A stretch of DNA of 64,000 bases from Clostridium sp. HBUAS56010 (GTDB lineage Bacteria; Bacillota; Clostridia; Lachnospirales; Lachnospiraceae), in the NCBI RefSeq assembly GCF_007115105.1, contig NZ_SULJ01000011.1:62001-126000 (forward strand), read 5' to 3'. Below, in pieces: positions 50,094 to 59,439 of the stretch. The notes under the pieces are model-generated. The model was not told the origin of the DNA and made no database searches. It was given only the letters and a program-made list of their open reading frames with translations. A program made the position numbers and the translations under genes. Within the stretch, counting starts at the first letter, position 1, and the number at the start of each line of letters is the position of its first letter.

Positions 50094-51358
50094 TGGTAAT
50101 GCCCTCCTATTTGTAATCTAATTTCTTTCATATTTTGAGGACCAGTCACGATCAGAGTATTAGGAAATCTGCCGTTACGGACCTTGGATACCGGAAAATC
50201 AAATGTGCCTGAAAACTTAAGCCTGCCGGACAGGTTATAAACTCTGCACGAATTCTCATTATACAGAAATACTCGGTCGCCGTCAATATCGGCATTGGTA
50301 TACGAATACTGGAAATCACTTGTAAATACCTTGTCCCCATTGGCTTTATACACCTGAAGACGTTCTTGCCCATCGGAACCTGTAACAACAAGTCCAACAT
50401 ACTTCTTTGAGTAAAACACACTCTTTATCTCATCCTCAATGGGAATCTGCTTTATAAGCTCTGGTGAAAGTGCATTTTTTGTGGAATAAAAGGATACACT
50501 ATTATCCGCAAATGCGCAGGAATAAGTATCATCAAGAAACCGAACCTGGGCAACAAGAGAAGAAACATATGGCTCATCAAAGCCGCCCACCAGCCTGTCC
50601 GGTACGCTTTTTCCAATTTCTGCAAAATTATGAAATGCCACTCTGCCGTTTAAAGTGCCATTTTTTACATAAGCATAGGCTCCAATGAGCTGAGTCCCAT
50701 CCGGAGACAGGCTAACATCTACCGGGTAGCCGGAATCTCCGCCTAAAAGAGCCTTGATCTTTACATCAAGCACTGATCCATCCTGTTTAAAGAAATATAT
50801 GTAATTGGAGGTGGAGTCTTCTAATATGGCTGCCACCACTCCATAAGAAGATACAGAAGCCTTTACAATCGGAAGCACAGTAGTGGCAACACCTGTATTA
50901 CCTGCTTTGTCAAAGATATAGATCGAATTCCCCTGCTGGTCTGCAATGGCTGCATAATCACCGCTCACATACGCTTTGGGGGATTTCATCTCATAACTTT
51001 GAATCCAAACTTCCTTTCCCTTCGAATCTATATAGGAGGCGCCATCCTTGCTGTATTTCAGCACGTTGGAGCCAAAATTCATATATCCTTCAAAACTCCC
51101 CTCATTCATCGCCTTTTCCCATACCACACCAAAACTGGTGTACTGATGAAACTGGAAATACTGATAGACACCAATTCCTCCTGCCAGACATACAACAGAC
51201 AGGACCAGGAAGATTCTGAGCCTCTTTTTCTTCACTTTAACCCGGGCTTTTTTTATGATTTCCTCGCTGGATTCGTCCTTATTGGCAGAAGTGGGGACAA
51301 TCTGTCGCCTTAGCTGGTTTTTTTTAATCTCTCTGTTCATAGAGTTCAGTTCGCTCAT
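50090..51358 (-). CDS. DUF5711-like membrane-anchored beta-propeller protein
   Basis: 422 aa. A charged cytoplasmic N-terminus (~1-45, RVKVKKKRLR just before the membrane), one membrane helix (~47-66) and an extracellular repeat region of propeller-like blades (KYSKDGASYIDSKGKEVW; IADQQGNSIYIFDKAG; VSLSPDGTQLIGAY). The layout resembles the DUF5711 proteins of Lachnospiraceae. No catalytic motif. A scaffold or envelope role is plausible. It sits between a LysM protein and transketolase on one strand, 73 bases after the former. Confidence 0.75.
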   Translation of the reverse strand: MSELNSMNREIKKNQLRRQIVPTSANKDESSEEIIKKARVKVKKKRLRIFLVLSVVCLAGGIGVYQYFQFHQYTSFGVVWEKAMNEGSFEGYMNFGSNVLKYSKDGASYIDSKGKEVWIQSYEMKSPKAYVSGDYAAIADQQGNSIYIFDKAGNTGVATTVLPIVKASVSSYGVVAAILEDSTSNYIYFFKQDGSVLDVKIKALLGGDSGYPVDVSLSPDGTQLIGAYAYVKNGTLNGRVAFHNFAEIGKSVPDRLVGGFDEPYVSSLVAQVRFLDDTYSCAFADNSVSFYSTKNALSPELIKQIPIEDEIKSVFYSKKYVGLVVTGSDGQERLQVYKANGDKVFTSDFQYSYTNADIDGDRVFLYNENSCRVYNLSGRLKFSGTFDFPVSKVRNGRFPNTLIVTGPQNMKEIRLQIGGHYQ

Positions 51359-51431
51359 GCAGTTTTCTCCTAAAAATGCCCATATATAGTTGTAGTATAC
51401 ATCATTTTCAGAAGAAACGCATTATATTTTT

Positions 51432-52769
51432 CTACGGAAGCAGTAATTTCTGACCCTCAATGATCTTATTTTCATCCTCCAATCCATTTAACTCACAGAT
51501 TTCTTTTACCCGGTTTACCGTATGGTATTCTGCTATACTGATTCCGTAAAGCGTTTCCCCTTCCTGCACCACATGGATTCTTTTTCCTGCCGCGGATGCT
51601 TCTTTTGTTTCAGCCGGAGTCTCAGTGCTCTCCTTTAGAGGCTTGCTCTCAGATACTGCCTGACTGGTTTCCGGTACAGCCGCACTGGATTGTGCAGTAC
51701 TGGTCTCTGTCGAAGCTTTTGTCTCTGCGGAAGTTTTTGTCTCTGTCGGAGCTTTTGTCTCAGCAGAAGCTGCACTGGTCTCACTGGCTTCACCAGAAGA
51801 TTCTTTTTCTGAAGCCGTTTCAGCCTGAGCCTGTCCGTCCCTGCCTTTTGTTTCCGGAATTGTTTTCGACATAGTTTCCTTATTTACTGCTGTGGTGGGA
51901 CTAATTCCACCCTCCACTTCCTCTATCACTACCTTTGATTCGGATTTTCCCCCTTTCTTCACACTTTTACCCAGAACCTGTTCCGCCTTTGCAGGAATGG
52001 CAGACGCAATCACACTTTCCATACTTCTCATCCGCTCATAGTTGTTAAACATAACAATTCCGCCAGCTAATATGACGACCGACATGGCAGTACACATGCC
52101 CTTTAGAAGCCCGGCAGTCTGATGCCTGTCCGTTACTTCTTCTTTACGATCGTCCATTCGCTTGCGGAATTCTTCAATTACCTTATCATTTGTATCGGTT
52201 TCGATACGTTTTACATCTTTACGCAAAACCATATAATCCTGCATCATCTGATTTCGCTCATAAAATATACTATAACCCTGAAGCCTGTAAAAACCGTCTT
52301 CGGACGTTATGTATATTGTTTCATCCCCCTCTGTTCCACTGCTTAAATACATCAGTTTGTTGCTTCCTTCAAAATACTGGATATGCTGTTTCCAATAATT
52401 CAAAGGAGTTAAATCATCTCCTGGACTGCCACATAAAAACCAGCCCATAATTGATCGTTTAGGGAAAAGCTCTTCCAGGCTCTGGTAAGCTTTTTTCCAG
52501 GCAATTTCCGTAAAAACCACCTTTCCTCCTGCTTCGGTAACCTCTTCCATCTCCAATGCACCGTCGATGAAAATATATGGTGTCCCATCATTCATTTCAA
52601 TGGTTCCCAGAAGCAGTCCTACCCGCAGTCCTTGTCCCGGCGCAGGATACAAACGTTTTAAATAAGTGTTTACATAATCCTCAACATACAGTTTTACGAT
52701 CTGATCCCGTTCCCCGATCTGCCTTATATTCTTTGGCAGCTTCGGGAACGGATTGTATAATTCACCCAT
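51432..52769 (-). CDS. LysM protein with a degenerate JAB/MPN-like N-terminal domain
   Basis: 445 aa. Residues ~25-190 look like an inactive JAB/MPN domain: VGLLLGTIEMNDGTPYIFIDG, then SIMGWFLCGSPGDDLTP, where active JAMM enzymes have GWYHSHP and a Ser/Asp further on; both zinc histidines are missing. A membrane helix follows (~222-245), then a ~150-residue Thr/Ser/Glu/Ala-rich spacer with imperfect ETKA(P/S) repeats (~310-390). One C-terminal LysM domain closes it (~398-445, HVVQEGETLYGISIAEYHTV). The topology would put the MPN-like domain in the cytoplasm and LysM at the peptidoglycan. 62 bases after yyaC. The MPN assignment is my inference. Confidence 0.8.
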   Translation of the reverse strand: MGELYNPFPKLPKNIRQIGERDQIVKLYVEDYVNTYLKRLYPAPGQGLRVGLLLGTIEMNDGTPYIFIDGALEMEEVTEAGGKVVFTEIAWKKAYQSLEELFPKRSIMGWFLCGSPGDDLTPLNYWKQHIQYFEGSNKLMYLSSGTEGDETIYITSEDGFYRLQGYSIFYERNQMMQDYMVLRKDVKRIETDTNDKVIEEFRKRMDDRKEEVTDRHQTAGLLKGMCTAMSVVILAGGIVMFNNYERMRSMESVIASAIPAKAEQVLGKSVKKGGKSESKVVIEEVEGGISPTTAVNKETMSKTIPETKGRDGQAQAETASEKESSGEASETSAASAETKAPTETKTSAETKASTETSTAQSSAAVPETSQAVSESKPLKESTETPAETKEASAAGKRIHVVQEGETLYGISIAEYHTVNRVKEICELNGLEDENKIIEGQKLLLP

Positions 52770-52831
52770 TGGCTCACCCCGCTATTCTTATTAATCCAAT
52801 GAATCATAACATAGCAAAGATGAGAATCGTG

Positions 52832-53431
52832 TCAAAGTGTGGACGAGTTTTCCCATAACTTTTCGACAAGATAAATACTACGGCTAATGCAGTCAGCCAT
52901 ACGCATAACAATTGACAGCCGGATACTCTGGAGCATAAGAGGATCGTAATTTCCACAGCTTCCCACGATTCCAGTTATAAAAAGATCCCCAACCGCACGC
53001 AGTTCCTTGCTCACTCCAAGCCCTGGTTTTAGTGCGCCCCTTCCAAGGGTTACATAGCCGATATGCTCCATATTACCAACGGAGGCATCCACTGCGACCA
53101 CCACATAATTGGGATAACGCAGCCGTAAAATTGTCTGATACGTCTCAAGATTCATTGCATGAACCGGACGGTCCAGTGTTCCCATAACTTCAATATGTTC
53201 CAGTCCCGTTTCTTTTAACTTGTAACCGATTAAGGGCCCAAGGCTGTCTCCCGTGGAACGATCAGTGCCTATACACAAAAAAAGTACACCTGATGCCTTC
53301 TTTAATTCCAGCTCCGTACTTATCATATCGTAAAGCCGGGAAGCAAAATCTTCTGCCTCAAAGGTATGCTTTGTGTCATAATAAAAAACGTCGCGGTTTC
53401 CCCGGATCGCAATTCTTTCCCATAGTTTCAT
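52832..53431 (-). CDS. yyaC: YyaC family spore protein (GPR-protease-like fold)
   Basis: 199 aa. The DUF1256 signatures FLCIGTDRSTGDSLGPLIG, GTLDRPVHAMNL and VVAVDASVGNMEHIGYVTLG are present. The family shares a fold with the germination protease GPR and HybD-type peptidases, with acidic residues (D in GTDRSTGDS, D in AVDAS) lining the possible active site, but its substrate is not established. In Bacillus it belongs to the sporulation programme. First gene of the possible string yyaC-LysM-DUF5711-tkt-glcK. A TATAAT lies ~45 bases upstream of its start. Confidence 0.9.
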   Translation of the reverse strand: MKLWERIAIRGNRDVFYYDTKHTFEAEDFASRLYDMISTELELKKASGVLFLCIGTDRSTGDSLGPLIGYKLKETGLEHIEVMGTLDRPVHAMNLETYQTILRLRYPNYVVVAVDASVGNMEHIGYVTLGRGALKPGLGVSKELRAVGDLFITGIVGSCGNYDPLMLQSIRLSIVMRMADCISRSIYLVEKLWENSSTL

Positions 53432-53518
53432 AATATCCTGCCTTGCTGTCCTTATTTTCTCTGTTCTATTATAAGCCGCTATTTCTGGAATTATTCACCA
53501 CACGGTCCGGGAAAGTTT

Positions 53519-53569
53519 CAAAAAAAACAGGCACAGGAAAACCACGCTTCTGCGCGTTCTTCCTGCACC
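53519..53569 (-). terminator. Terminator of the coiled-coil gene
   Basis: Minus-strand GGGTGCAGGAA...TTCCTGTGCC with an 8-T tail, 8 bases past the stop at 53576. Confidence 0.9.
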
Positions 53570-53575
53570 CTCATT

Positions 53576-54667
53576 CTAGTCCTTAAGGCTCTTATAAAGA
53601 TTCTTGGCTTCACTAATGGAGGAAGCCTTCCCCATCCGGATTATATCAGCCAGTTCATCAAGCCTGTCCGGTACCATAAACTCTTTTCCAATATAAGACG
53701 CATAATTATCATTAATAAACAAGGTCTGCTCCTTGACACGAATCTCAGCTTCCTTTGCACTGGCAGAAGCTTCTTCATAATCCTTTAAAAGCCTGGTCAG
53801 CTTGTCCTTAGTATTGGCAGCAATCTCATCTGAAATAATGGTCTTTGTCACCTTATCAAATGTGTTCAAAGCTTCCCTCTTTTTATCCATAATATCCGCC
53901 AGATCCTGCTCCGTCCTGGCAATCTCATCATCGAATCTTTCCAGGTTATAAACCGCTTCGTCACGATCCCGTTTAATGGAGCGGATAATCACTTTCATCT
54001 TCCTGTCATTGGATTTCATAAGATCTCTGATGGACCTTCCCTTTTTTAAGGCAGTCAGATGTCTCACTTTTGTCAGGTTATTAAAGAAAATATAAATACC
54101 CCCAAAGATAAGAATCGTAAAAAAATAAATTCCAATTAAATAAATCAGACTTCTTTCCGGAATGAAAAAATAGATCCCGCATGGAATTGCAAGAAAGCAT
54201 AATAAAATAAAAATAAGCAAAATCAGCCATTCCCCAAATCCGCCTGGCAAATAAAGAGAATAAAACAGCCTGCTGTTACAGATCCCAGGAACGCCTTCCT
54301 GTCTGAATAAATCTTTTGTCTGTCGTTTCAATTCCTTGTTGTGGCTCTTAAGTTCGGCAGTTTCCTCTTCAATCCGCTCTCGAATTCCCTGGGTTTTGGC
54401 TTTCTCCCGTTTGCTTCTTATGCGTTTTAACGAATCCTGTTCTCTGGCAATTTCTTTATCATAGGTACTTTCAATCTCTTCAACTCTTTTTTTTACCGTG
54501 AACTGAATGGCATCTGAGACTGCCTTTTTTTCCGCCTCCAGCTCCTTTTCCAGACTTTTCTTTTTCTGATAGAACTCATCCAGAAGATTTCTGCTTGCCG
54601 CCAGCTCCTGAACGGCTCTACAGGCTTCTCCAAGAAAACCAACCTGATCTGTTATGGGTTGTGCCAT
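53576..54667 (-). CDS. Unrecognised coiled-coil protein with two central membrane helices
   Basis: 363 aa. A long N-terminal coiled coil (~25-130, Lys/Glu-rich heptads), two membrane helices at ~150-172 and ~178-200 (LILLIFILLCFLAIPCGIYF; GIYFFTILIFGGIYIFF), and a second coiled coil (~225-330). Both coiled coils would be on the cytoplasmic side if the helices form a hairpin. The C-terminus KEFMVPDRLDELADIIRMGK is a compact helical end. I know no named family; possibly a membrane-organising or DNA-translocation-associated structural protein, but this is a guess. Start MAQPITDQ with GGAGGAAG upstream. Confidence 0.7.
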   Translation of the reverse strand: MAQPITDQVGFLGEACRAVQELAASRNLLDEFYQKKKSLEKELEAEKKAVSDAIQFTVKKRVEEIESTYDKEIAREQDSLKRIRSKREKAKTQGIRERIEEETAELKSHNKELKRQTKDLFRQEGVPGICNSRLFYSLYLPGGFGEWLILLIFILLCFLAIPCGIYFFIPERSLIYLIGIYFFTILIFGGIYIFFNNLTKVRHLTALKKGRSIRDLMKSNDRKMKVIIRSIKRDRDEAVYNLERFDDEIARTEQDLADIMDKKREALNTFDKVTKTIISDEIAANTKDKLTRLLKDYEEASASAKEAEIRVKEQTLFINDNYASYIGKEFMVPDRLDELADIIRMGKASSISEAKNLYKSLKD

Positions 54668-54748
54668 CTTAAGTCTTCCTCCTTGGGTTTTTCCTATGAA
54701 GATTCTATCATATTTCTTATTGTTTTACAATGTCCGTCATTTTCCTGC

Positions 54749-54778
54749 TTGCACTGCATACGCGTATGGTGATATAAT
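54749..54778 (+). promoter_or_regulatory. Promoter with a 12-bp palindrome in its spacer
   Basis: TTGCAC (54749-54754), 18-bp spacer, extended -10 TGATATAAT (TATAAT 54773-54778). The spacer contains the perfect palindrome CATACGCGTATG (54757-54768), which would suit a repressor operator. Confidence 0.65.
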
Positions 54779-54831
54779 CATTGCATCATAAAACTTACGG
54801 TATACAACGCTTATTTAGAAGGGAAACCATT

Positions 54832-55098
54832 ATGTTTCGCATGTGGGCAAAATTAATAAAAGACACAAAGATTCTAAAGGACACAGTTATCTGTATCTCT
54901 GATTACAACCTCTCCAGAACTTCTATGGTTTTTGAATCACTGGAACAGATCTGCTATGAGTTTGACTTAGGCAAACCCATGTGGCTGGAAGCTACTATCC
55001 AGGAATTTAAAAAACACTCAAAAGCCAGATTTAACCAGGATAACTTCATCGAACACATCGAATTTGATTTTTTAGAGATTCAGGTAATTGAAGAATAA
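54832..55098 (+). CDS. Small unrecognised cytoplasmic protein (88 aa)
   Basis: Starts MFRMWAKLIKDTKILKDTVI at the ATG at 54832 (AGAAGGG eight bases upstream). An ATG at 54781 would put the start at the transcription start. Acidic, soluble, with ICYEFDLGKPMWLEATIQEF and FNQDNFIEHIEFDFLEIQV as recognisable blocks. I believe similar small proteins are widespread in Lachnospiraceae without known function. Monocistronic, with a possibly repressed promoter and its own terminator. Confidence 0.75.
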   Translation: MFRMWAKLIKDTKILKDTVICISDYNLSRTSMVFESLEQICYEFDLGKPMWLEATIQEFKKHSKARFNQDNFIEHIEFDFLEIQVIEE

Positions 55099-55145
55099 AA
55101 AAAGCTCTTCCGCACAGCATTTCTGCCAGGGGAGAGCTTTTTTTC
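55098..55145. terminator. Bidirectional terminator
   Basis: AAAAAAAGCTCT...AGAGCTTTTTTT hairpin between the convergent 88-aa gene and the DUF6612 lipoprotein gene. Confidence 0.9.
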
Positions 55146-55154
55146 GTATTATTT

Positions 55155-55922
55155 TTACTGTGCCTGTAAAGCACTTGGATCAACCTCTGTATATCCTTCT
55201 AAATCTGGGGCAGTCACTTCTACTGGCTGACCAGGATTCTTATAGGTTGTATCTGTAACCATATCAATGGTAATTGTCTGTCCCTCTAAAGTCATCTCCA
55301 TAGAGAGATTAACCTTCTGGGCTGTAATGTATCCGTCTTTATTCACGGTTGCTTCACCATCTACACTTTTAATAGTGTAAGTAACACCCTCTGCGCCTGT
55401 TCCTAACTGCTCCATGATCTGCTTGGCAAAAGTTTCCATCTTGGAAGCATCAACGGTAAAGGTAAGTACCTGATTCTCCCCATCCTTTTTCACTGCAAGC
55501 TTCTTCATATAGGAAGAATCCATTGTATTCTCTGTACTCTGTTTTATCTGCTTCATCATTTCATCTAAATCCATGGCATACTTGATCTTCTTTCCTGCTG
55601 TCTCCATGTAATAGTATCCACCTTCATAATACATGGAAAGATCAACATTCTGTCCCATTACAGAAGTCTTTCCTTCTGCCAGATATCTCATATTTTCTGT
55701 ATTAAGATCTACCATCTTCATATCCAGATCCATGGTGACATTCTCTTCGTCTTTCCCTTGAGCCATCTTCATATCAATGAGAGATGTTGCCTCAATGGAT
55801 GTCAGTTCTGAAGTCTTCTTTGTTGCATCATCATAAACGGCCTTTGCTTCGTTTCCTCCGGAGCATGCGGTCAATGCAAATACCATTGCTGCGGCAAGAA
55901 AAACAGTTACTTTCTTTTTCAT
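55155..55922 (-). CDS. DUF6612-like lipoprotein
   Basis: 255 aa. Signal peptide with lipobox LTAC (Cys at residue ~20; MKKKVTVFLAAAMVFALTAC), then a beta-rich domain with a LolA/LppX-like strand pattern (ATSLIDMKMAQ, MDLDMKMVDLN, YYEGGYYYMETAGKKIKY, NLSMEMTLEGQTITIDM). Proteins of this shape are widespread in Lachnospiraceae as uncharacterised lipoproteins; a hydrophobic-ligand role is suggested by the fold only. The promoter region contains an inverted repeat over the -10 (55962-55978). Confidence 0.8.
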   Translation of the reverse strand: MKKKVTVFLAAAMVFALTACSGGNEAKAVYDDATKKTSELTSIEATSLIDMKMAQGKDEENVTMDLDMKMVDLNTENMRYLAEGKTSVMGQNVDLSMYYEGGYYYMETAGKKIKYAMDLDEMMKQIKQSTENTMDSSYMKKLAVKKDGENQVLTFTVDASKMETFAKQIMEQLGTGAEGVTYTIKSVDGEATVNKDGYITAQKVNLSMEMTLEGQTITIDMVTDTTYKNPGQPVEVTAPDLEGYTEVDPSALQAQ

Positions 55923-55961
55923 ATCGTCCTCCTAAAATGTATGTTTCTTGTGACACCTATT

Positions 55962-55978
55962 AAGTATACAATATACTT
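55962..55978. promoter_or_regulatory. Inverted repeat overlapping the -10 of the DUF6612 gene
   Basis: AAGTATA-CAA-TATACTT, perfect 7-bp arms. On the minus strand the -10 candidate TATACT is inside one arm and there is no good -35. Confidence 0.45.
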
Positions 55979-56033
55979 ATTAAAATTTCTAATTAAGTTT
56001 TGTTAAATATTAATTAAATTAACCGTAAATAAA

Positions 56034-56077
56034 TACCGGTACGGCAGTCCTGCTTCCCTGGGACCACCATACCGGTA
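56034..56077 (-). terminator. Terminator after pgi
   Basis: ACCGGTATGG...CCGTACCGGT hairpin (10 bp with one G-U pair) followed by an A/T-rich ATTTATTTA on the minus strand. Confidence 0.75.
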
Positions 56078-56092
56078 CTCTATAAAAATATA

Positions 56093-57439
56093 TTATAATC
56101 GCTTTAATAATTCTTCCCGCTCTTTTTCATAACCCGGTTTACCAAGAAGTGCAAACATATTTTTCTTATAACTCTCCACTCCCGGCTGGTTAAAGGGATT
56201 CACCCCGAGAACATACCCACTGACACCACATGCAAATTCAAAAAAGTAAAACAACTGTCCCAGACTATATTCATCCTGTTTGGGAATTCCTATAACAAGA
56301 TTGGGCACACTGCCGTCTGTGTGTGCTAAGATTGTTCCATTCATGGCGCTTTTGTTGACGAAATCAACGCTCTTACCCGCCAGATAATTCATTCCATCGG
56401 TATCCCCCTCTTCCTCTTTTAGAAGAATCTCTTCTGGAGATCCCTCAATATTGAGCACAGTTTCAAACATAATTCTGGCTCCATCCTGAATAAACTGTCC
56501 CATAGAGTGAAGATCCGTGGTAAGATCGACTGCCGCCGGGAATATTCCTCTCTGGTCTTTTCCTTCACTTTCTCCAAACAACTGTTTCCACCATTCGGAA
56601 ACATAATGGAGACTGGGCTCATAATTGGCAACGATCTCAACTGATTTCCCCTTTCTGAGAAGAATGTTACGGACTGCTGCATACAAAAGAGCATGATTAG
56701 ACTCATAAGGAGTTTCAAGTGCTGCTTTTCTTGCCTTCTGTGCCCCTTCCATCAGCCGGTCTATATCGGCACCTGACACTGCAATAGGAAGAAGCCCTAC
56801 GGCAGTGAGCACAGAAAAACGTCCGCCTACATCATCAGGAACTACAAATGTCTCATATCCCTCCTGGTCTGCAAGATTTTTCAGGGCACCTCTTGCCCTG
56901 TCTGTTGTTGCATAAATTCTTTTATTTGCTTCCTCACGGCCATACTTTTCAATCAGCAGATCCTTGAATACACGGAATGCAATTGCCGGCTCCGTAGTGG
57001 TTCCGGACTTTGATATAATATTAACAGAGAAATTCTTTCCTTTCAGCACATCCTTTAAATCATGGATGTATTTGCTGCTGATGCTGTTCCCTACAAAGTA
57101 AATCTCAGGAGTTTTACGCAATTCTTTCGGCAAATTATTATGGAAACTATGGGATAAAAATTCAATGGCTGCCCTTGCGCCGAGATAAGAGCCTCCAATG
57201 CCAACGACTAACAGTACGTCAGAGTCTTTTTGAATTTTCTCTGCGGCTGCCTTTATTCTATGAAACTCTTCCTTATCATAATCAGTCGGAAGATCAATCC
57301 ACCCAAGATAATCATTGCCTGCACCAGACTTGTCCATCAGGGTCTCTCTGGCACACATCACAGTGGCTTTCATATTCTCCATTTCTTCTGCTGAGACAAA
57401 GCCGGACGCCTTAGAATAATCAAAAATTATATTTCCCAT
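56093..57439 (-). CDS. pgi: Glucose-6-phosphate isomerase
   Basis: 448 aa, the short bacterial form. Motifs [35 protein letters not shown] (phosphate site), [19 protein letters not shown] (signature 1) and the catalytic Glu and Lys regions ([20 protein letters not shown]). It interconverts glucose-6-phosphate and fructose-6-phosphate. An extended -10 promoter precedes it (57495-57523). Confidence 0.97.
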   Translation of the reverse strand: MGNIIFDYSKASGFVSAEEMENMKATVMCARETLMDKSGAGNDYLGWIDLPTDYDKEEFHRIKAAAEKIQKDSDVLLVVGIGGSYLGARAAIEFLSHSFHNNLPKELRKTPEIYFVGNSISSKYIHDLKDVLKGKNFSVNIISKSGTTTEPAIAFRVFKDLLIEKYGREEANKRIYATTDRARGALKNLADQEGYETFVVPDDVGGRFSVLTAVGLLPIAVSGADIDRLMEGAQKARKAALETPYESNHALLYAAVRNILLRKGKSVEIVANYEPSLHYVSEWWKQLFGESEGKDQRGIFPAAVDLTTDLHSMGQFIQDGARIMFETVLNIEGSPEEILLKEEEGDTDGMNYLAGKSVDFVNKSAMNGTILAHTDGSVPNLVIGIPKQDEYSLGQLFYFFEFACGVSGYVLGVNPFNQPGVESYKKNMFALLGKPGYEKEREELLKRL

Positions 57440-57494
57440 TGCTTATATTCTCCTTTTTCCTTATGTTCAGGTTGCTGACTGCCTGTTAAGGAAA

Positions 57495-57523
57495 ATTATA
57501 CCACAAAAACTACATGATTGCGA
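57495..57523 (-). promoter_or_regulatory. Extended -10 promoter of pgi
   Basis: Minus-strand TGGTATAAT with TATAAT at 57495-57500 and a weak -35 (TCGCAA, 17-bp spacer). Confidence 0.6.
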
Positions 57524-57550
57524 TACACTTTTACTCTGTCTGCCAAAAAT

Positions 57551-58471
57551 TCATGTCAGATATTCCTGAAAAATTTCACCAATAAGTTTTAATTCCTCCG
57601 GGTTTAATTCTTTGATCCAGTCCTCGCCGGATTTGTTTCCCCGCTCTCTTTCCCTGCTGGCGGCAATCTGTTCCAGACTTCGTTTTAAGTAGTCCACATC
57701 CCGCCTGGAGGAGACAGGCTCCTGAGAAACTGCCTTTTTCTCCGCTTCTGCCTCGTCAGAATGGGTTTCCGCCTGTTGGGTCTGCAAACGGTTTCTTACC
57801 GGCTTTTCCGGACGTTCTGCTTTTAACCTCTGTCTGGCACTGCGGCGGTCCTGCCTTGTCTCCTTCACCGGCTCTGTTGCCTGGGAAGGATAAATAGACC
57901 TTATATTTTCACGGGACTCAGGACTTGGACCCGATACTCCATCAAATTCATCTCTCGCCTGATCCAGACGATAGATCAGAATATTTTCCAGATAATTATC
58001 CAGCACCGCAAAAAGCTGCTGCCTCTTTTCTGTTATTCCCGCTCCATGATCCACTAAAATGGTAAAGAGTCCTGCCATAATTCCCACGGACCCGTATAGC
58101 ACTATGTAATAAGGATCCGTCCGGTACCAATAAGAACCAAACGCGGCTGCGCCTCCCGCCAGAAAACACCAGAGTGTCATCTGATTGGAAAATATATTCC
58201 AGCCATGGAGTGTTACTCCCATATATTTAAAATCATACATCTGCCGTTCCAGATACGGCTTTATTCTTGGAATTCCCTGGTTCATCTGATAAGTAGACTC
58301 GGTCTTCTGTTTAAAAGCCCTCAGACACTTGTTTTTGGTCAACATCATGTTATCGGATTCTTTAATCAGTCTTTTGTAGAGGTTACGTGTCAGCCATCTT
58401 GTAATTACTCCGATGCCGCAAAAAGCTGCCAGCACGTATAACGCTTTGCCTGTCTGTAAAATTTCCAGCAT
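57551..58471 (-). CDS. Unrecognised membrane protein with charged C-terminal tail
   Basis: 306 aa from the ATG at 58469-58471 (GGGGAG upstream); the ATG at 58528 adds 19 non-conserved-looking residues. Three membrane helices (about 8-24, 95-115 and 125-147, e.g. MTLWCFLAGGAAAFGSYWY). A long basic/acidic tail follows (~180-280, RQDRRSARQRLKAERPEKP) that is probably disordered. The C-terminal ~50 residues (DVDYLKRSLEQIAASRERER; LNPEELKLIGEIFQEYL) look like a short helical domain. I know no family name. It sits between mtnN and pgi on one strand. Confidence 0.7.
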   Translation of the reverse strand: MLEILQTGKALYVLAAFCGIGVITRWLTRNLYKRLIKESDNMMLTKNKCLRAFKQKTESTYQMNQGIPRIKPYLERQMYDFKYMGVTLHGWNIFSNQMTLWCFLAGGAAAFGSYWYRTDPYYIVLYGSVGIMAGLFTILVDHGAGITEKRQQLFAVLDNYLENILIYRLDQARDEFDGVSGPSPESRENIRSIYPSQATEPVKETRQDRRSARQRLKAERPEKPVRNRLQTQQAETHSDEAEAEKKAVSQEPVSSRRDVDYLKRSLEQIAASRERERGNKSGEDWIKELNPEELKLIGEIFQEYLT

Positions 58472-58599
58472 AATAATAGCTCCCCTTTCTTGCCCGGTCT
58501 CCCCGGGTGATAGGTCTATTATAAACACCCGGAAAGGCTTTGGGAAGATGAGAGAGCCTAGAATCGTTCGTCAAATCCTGCCAGGATTCGATTCTGAAC

Positions 58600-59298
58600 T
58601 TAAAATGAATACCTTTTTGCAATAGCCAGAATAAGGTTGACAGAGTGCTTTACAGCCAATGCCTCAAACTCGCTATAGTCCATGTTTGCGCTGTCATCCG
58701 CCTTATCGGAGATGGCTCTGATAATTAAAAACGGAATGTTGTTTAAGTATGCTGTCTGAGCAATCGCAGCCCCCTCCATCTCGGTACAGGAACCGCCGAA
58801 AGTTTTGTGAATCCAGTCTTTTTTAACCCTGTCGGAAATAAACTGATCCCCGGAAACAACCCTTCCGATAAAAACTCCAATCTCAGGATTGACCTCTTTA
58901 CAACAATTATAAGCCAGTGTCCGAAGGTTTTCATCGGCTGGAAAAGAGAATTCTTTCATCTGGGGAATCTGCCCTACCGGATATCCGAAACCAGTTGCAT
59001 CCATATCATGGTGTACTACATCCGTAGACAATACCACATCAGCTATATTGATCTCGTTTTTTAAAGAACCGGCAATTCCTGTATTAATTACAGCGCTTAC
59101 CTTATAATGTCCAGCCAAAATCTGGGTGCATACCGCCGCATTGACTTTTCCGATTCCGGAACGAACCACAACAACCTGAAGCCCTTCTAAGATTCCTCTA
59201 TAAAAATCCATTCCTGCAATGGTCTCTACGGTTACCTGTTCCATGGATTTTTTTACTTCTGCAACTTCCACATCCATAGCGCCGATTATTCCTAACAT
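58600..59298 (-). CDS. mtnN: 5'-Methylthioadenosine/S-adenosylhomocysteine nucleosidase
   Basis: 232 aa. GIIGAMDVEVAEVKKSM (catalytic Glu of the N-terminus), VVVRSGIGKVNAAVCTQIL, NTGIAGSL, EMEGAAIAQTA (ribose-binding Met-Glu) and RAISDKADDSA (catalytic Asp) are all present. It cleaves adenine from MTA, SAH and 5'-deoxyadenosine. Start ATG 59296-59298 with AAGGAGGAAA upstream. Divergent from the TSCPD gene. Confidence 0.96.
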   Translation of the reverse strand: MLGIIGAMDVEVAEVKKSMEQVTVETIAGMDFYRGILEGLQVVVVRSGIGKVNAAVCTQILAGHYKVSAVINTGIAGSLKNEINIADVVLSTDVVHHDMDATGFGYPVGQIPQMKEFSFPADENLRTLAYNCCKEVNPEIGVFIGRVVSGDQFISDRVKKDWIHKTFGGSCTEMEGAAIAQTAYLNNIPFLIIRAISDKADDSANMDYSEFEALAVKHSVNLILAIAKRYSF

Positions 59299-59365
59299 AT
59301 ATTTCCTCCTTCATGATCTGATATCTTTTTATTATACCGTCTTTCCCCATGTTTGAAAAGTGCTA

Positions 59366-59394
59366 TTGACACGGATGAAAGGTTTGACTATAAT
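59366..59394 (+). promoter_or_regulatory. Perfect consensus sigma-A promoter
   Basis: TTGACA (59366-59371), exactly 17 bp, TATAAT (59389-59394). Both boxes are exact matches, the best promoter in the window; it drives the TSCPD gene. Confidence 0.88.
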
Positions 59395-59439
59395 TTAGGT
59401 TGTTTACAAGGAGATAGACCGGAATCGGAGGTACCAGTT

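Noticed and set aside
51700-51850. Tandem repeat array in the LysM gene as a CRISPR or mobile repeat
   Set aside because: The repeats are in-frame imperfect Glu-Thr-Lys-Ala codons encoding a stalk, with no spacer structure.
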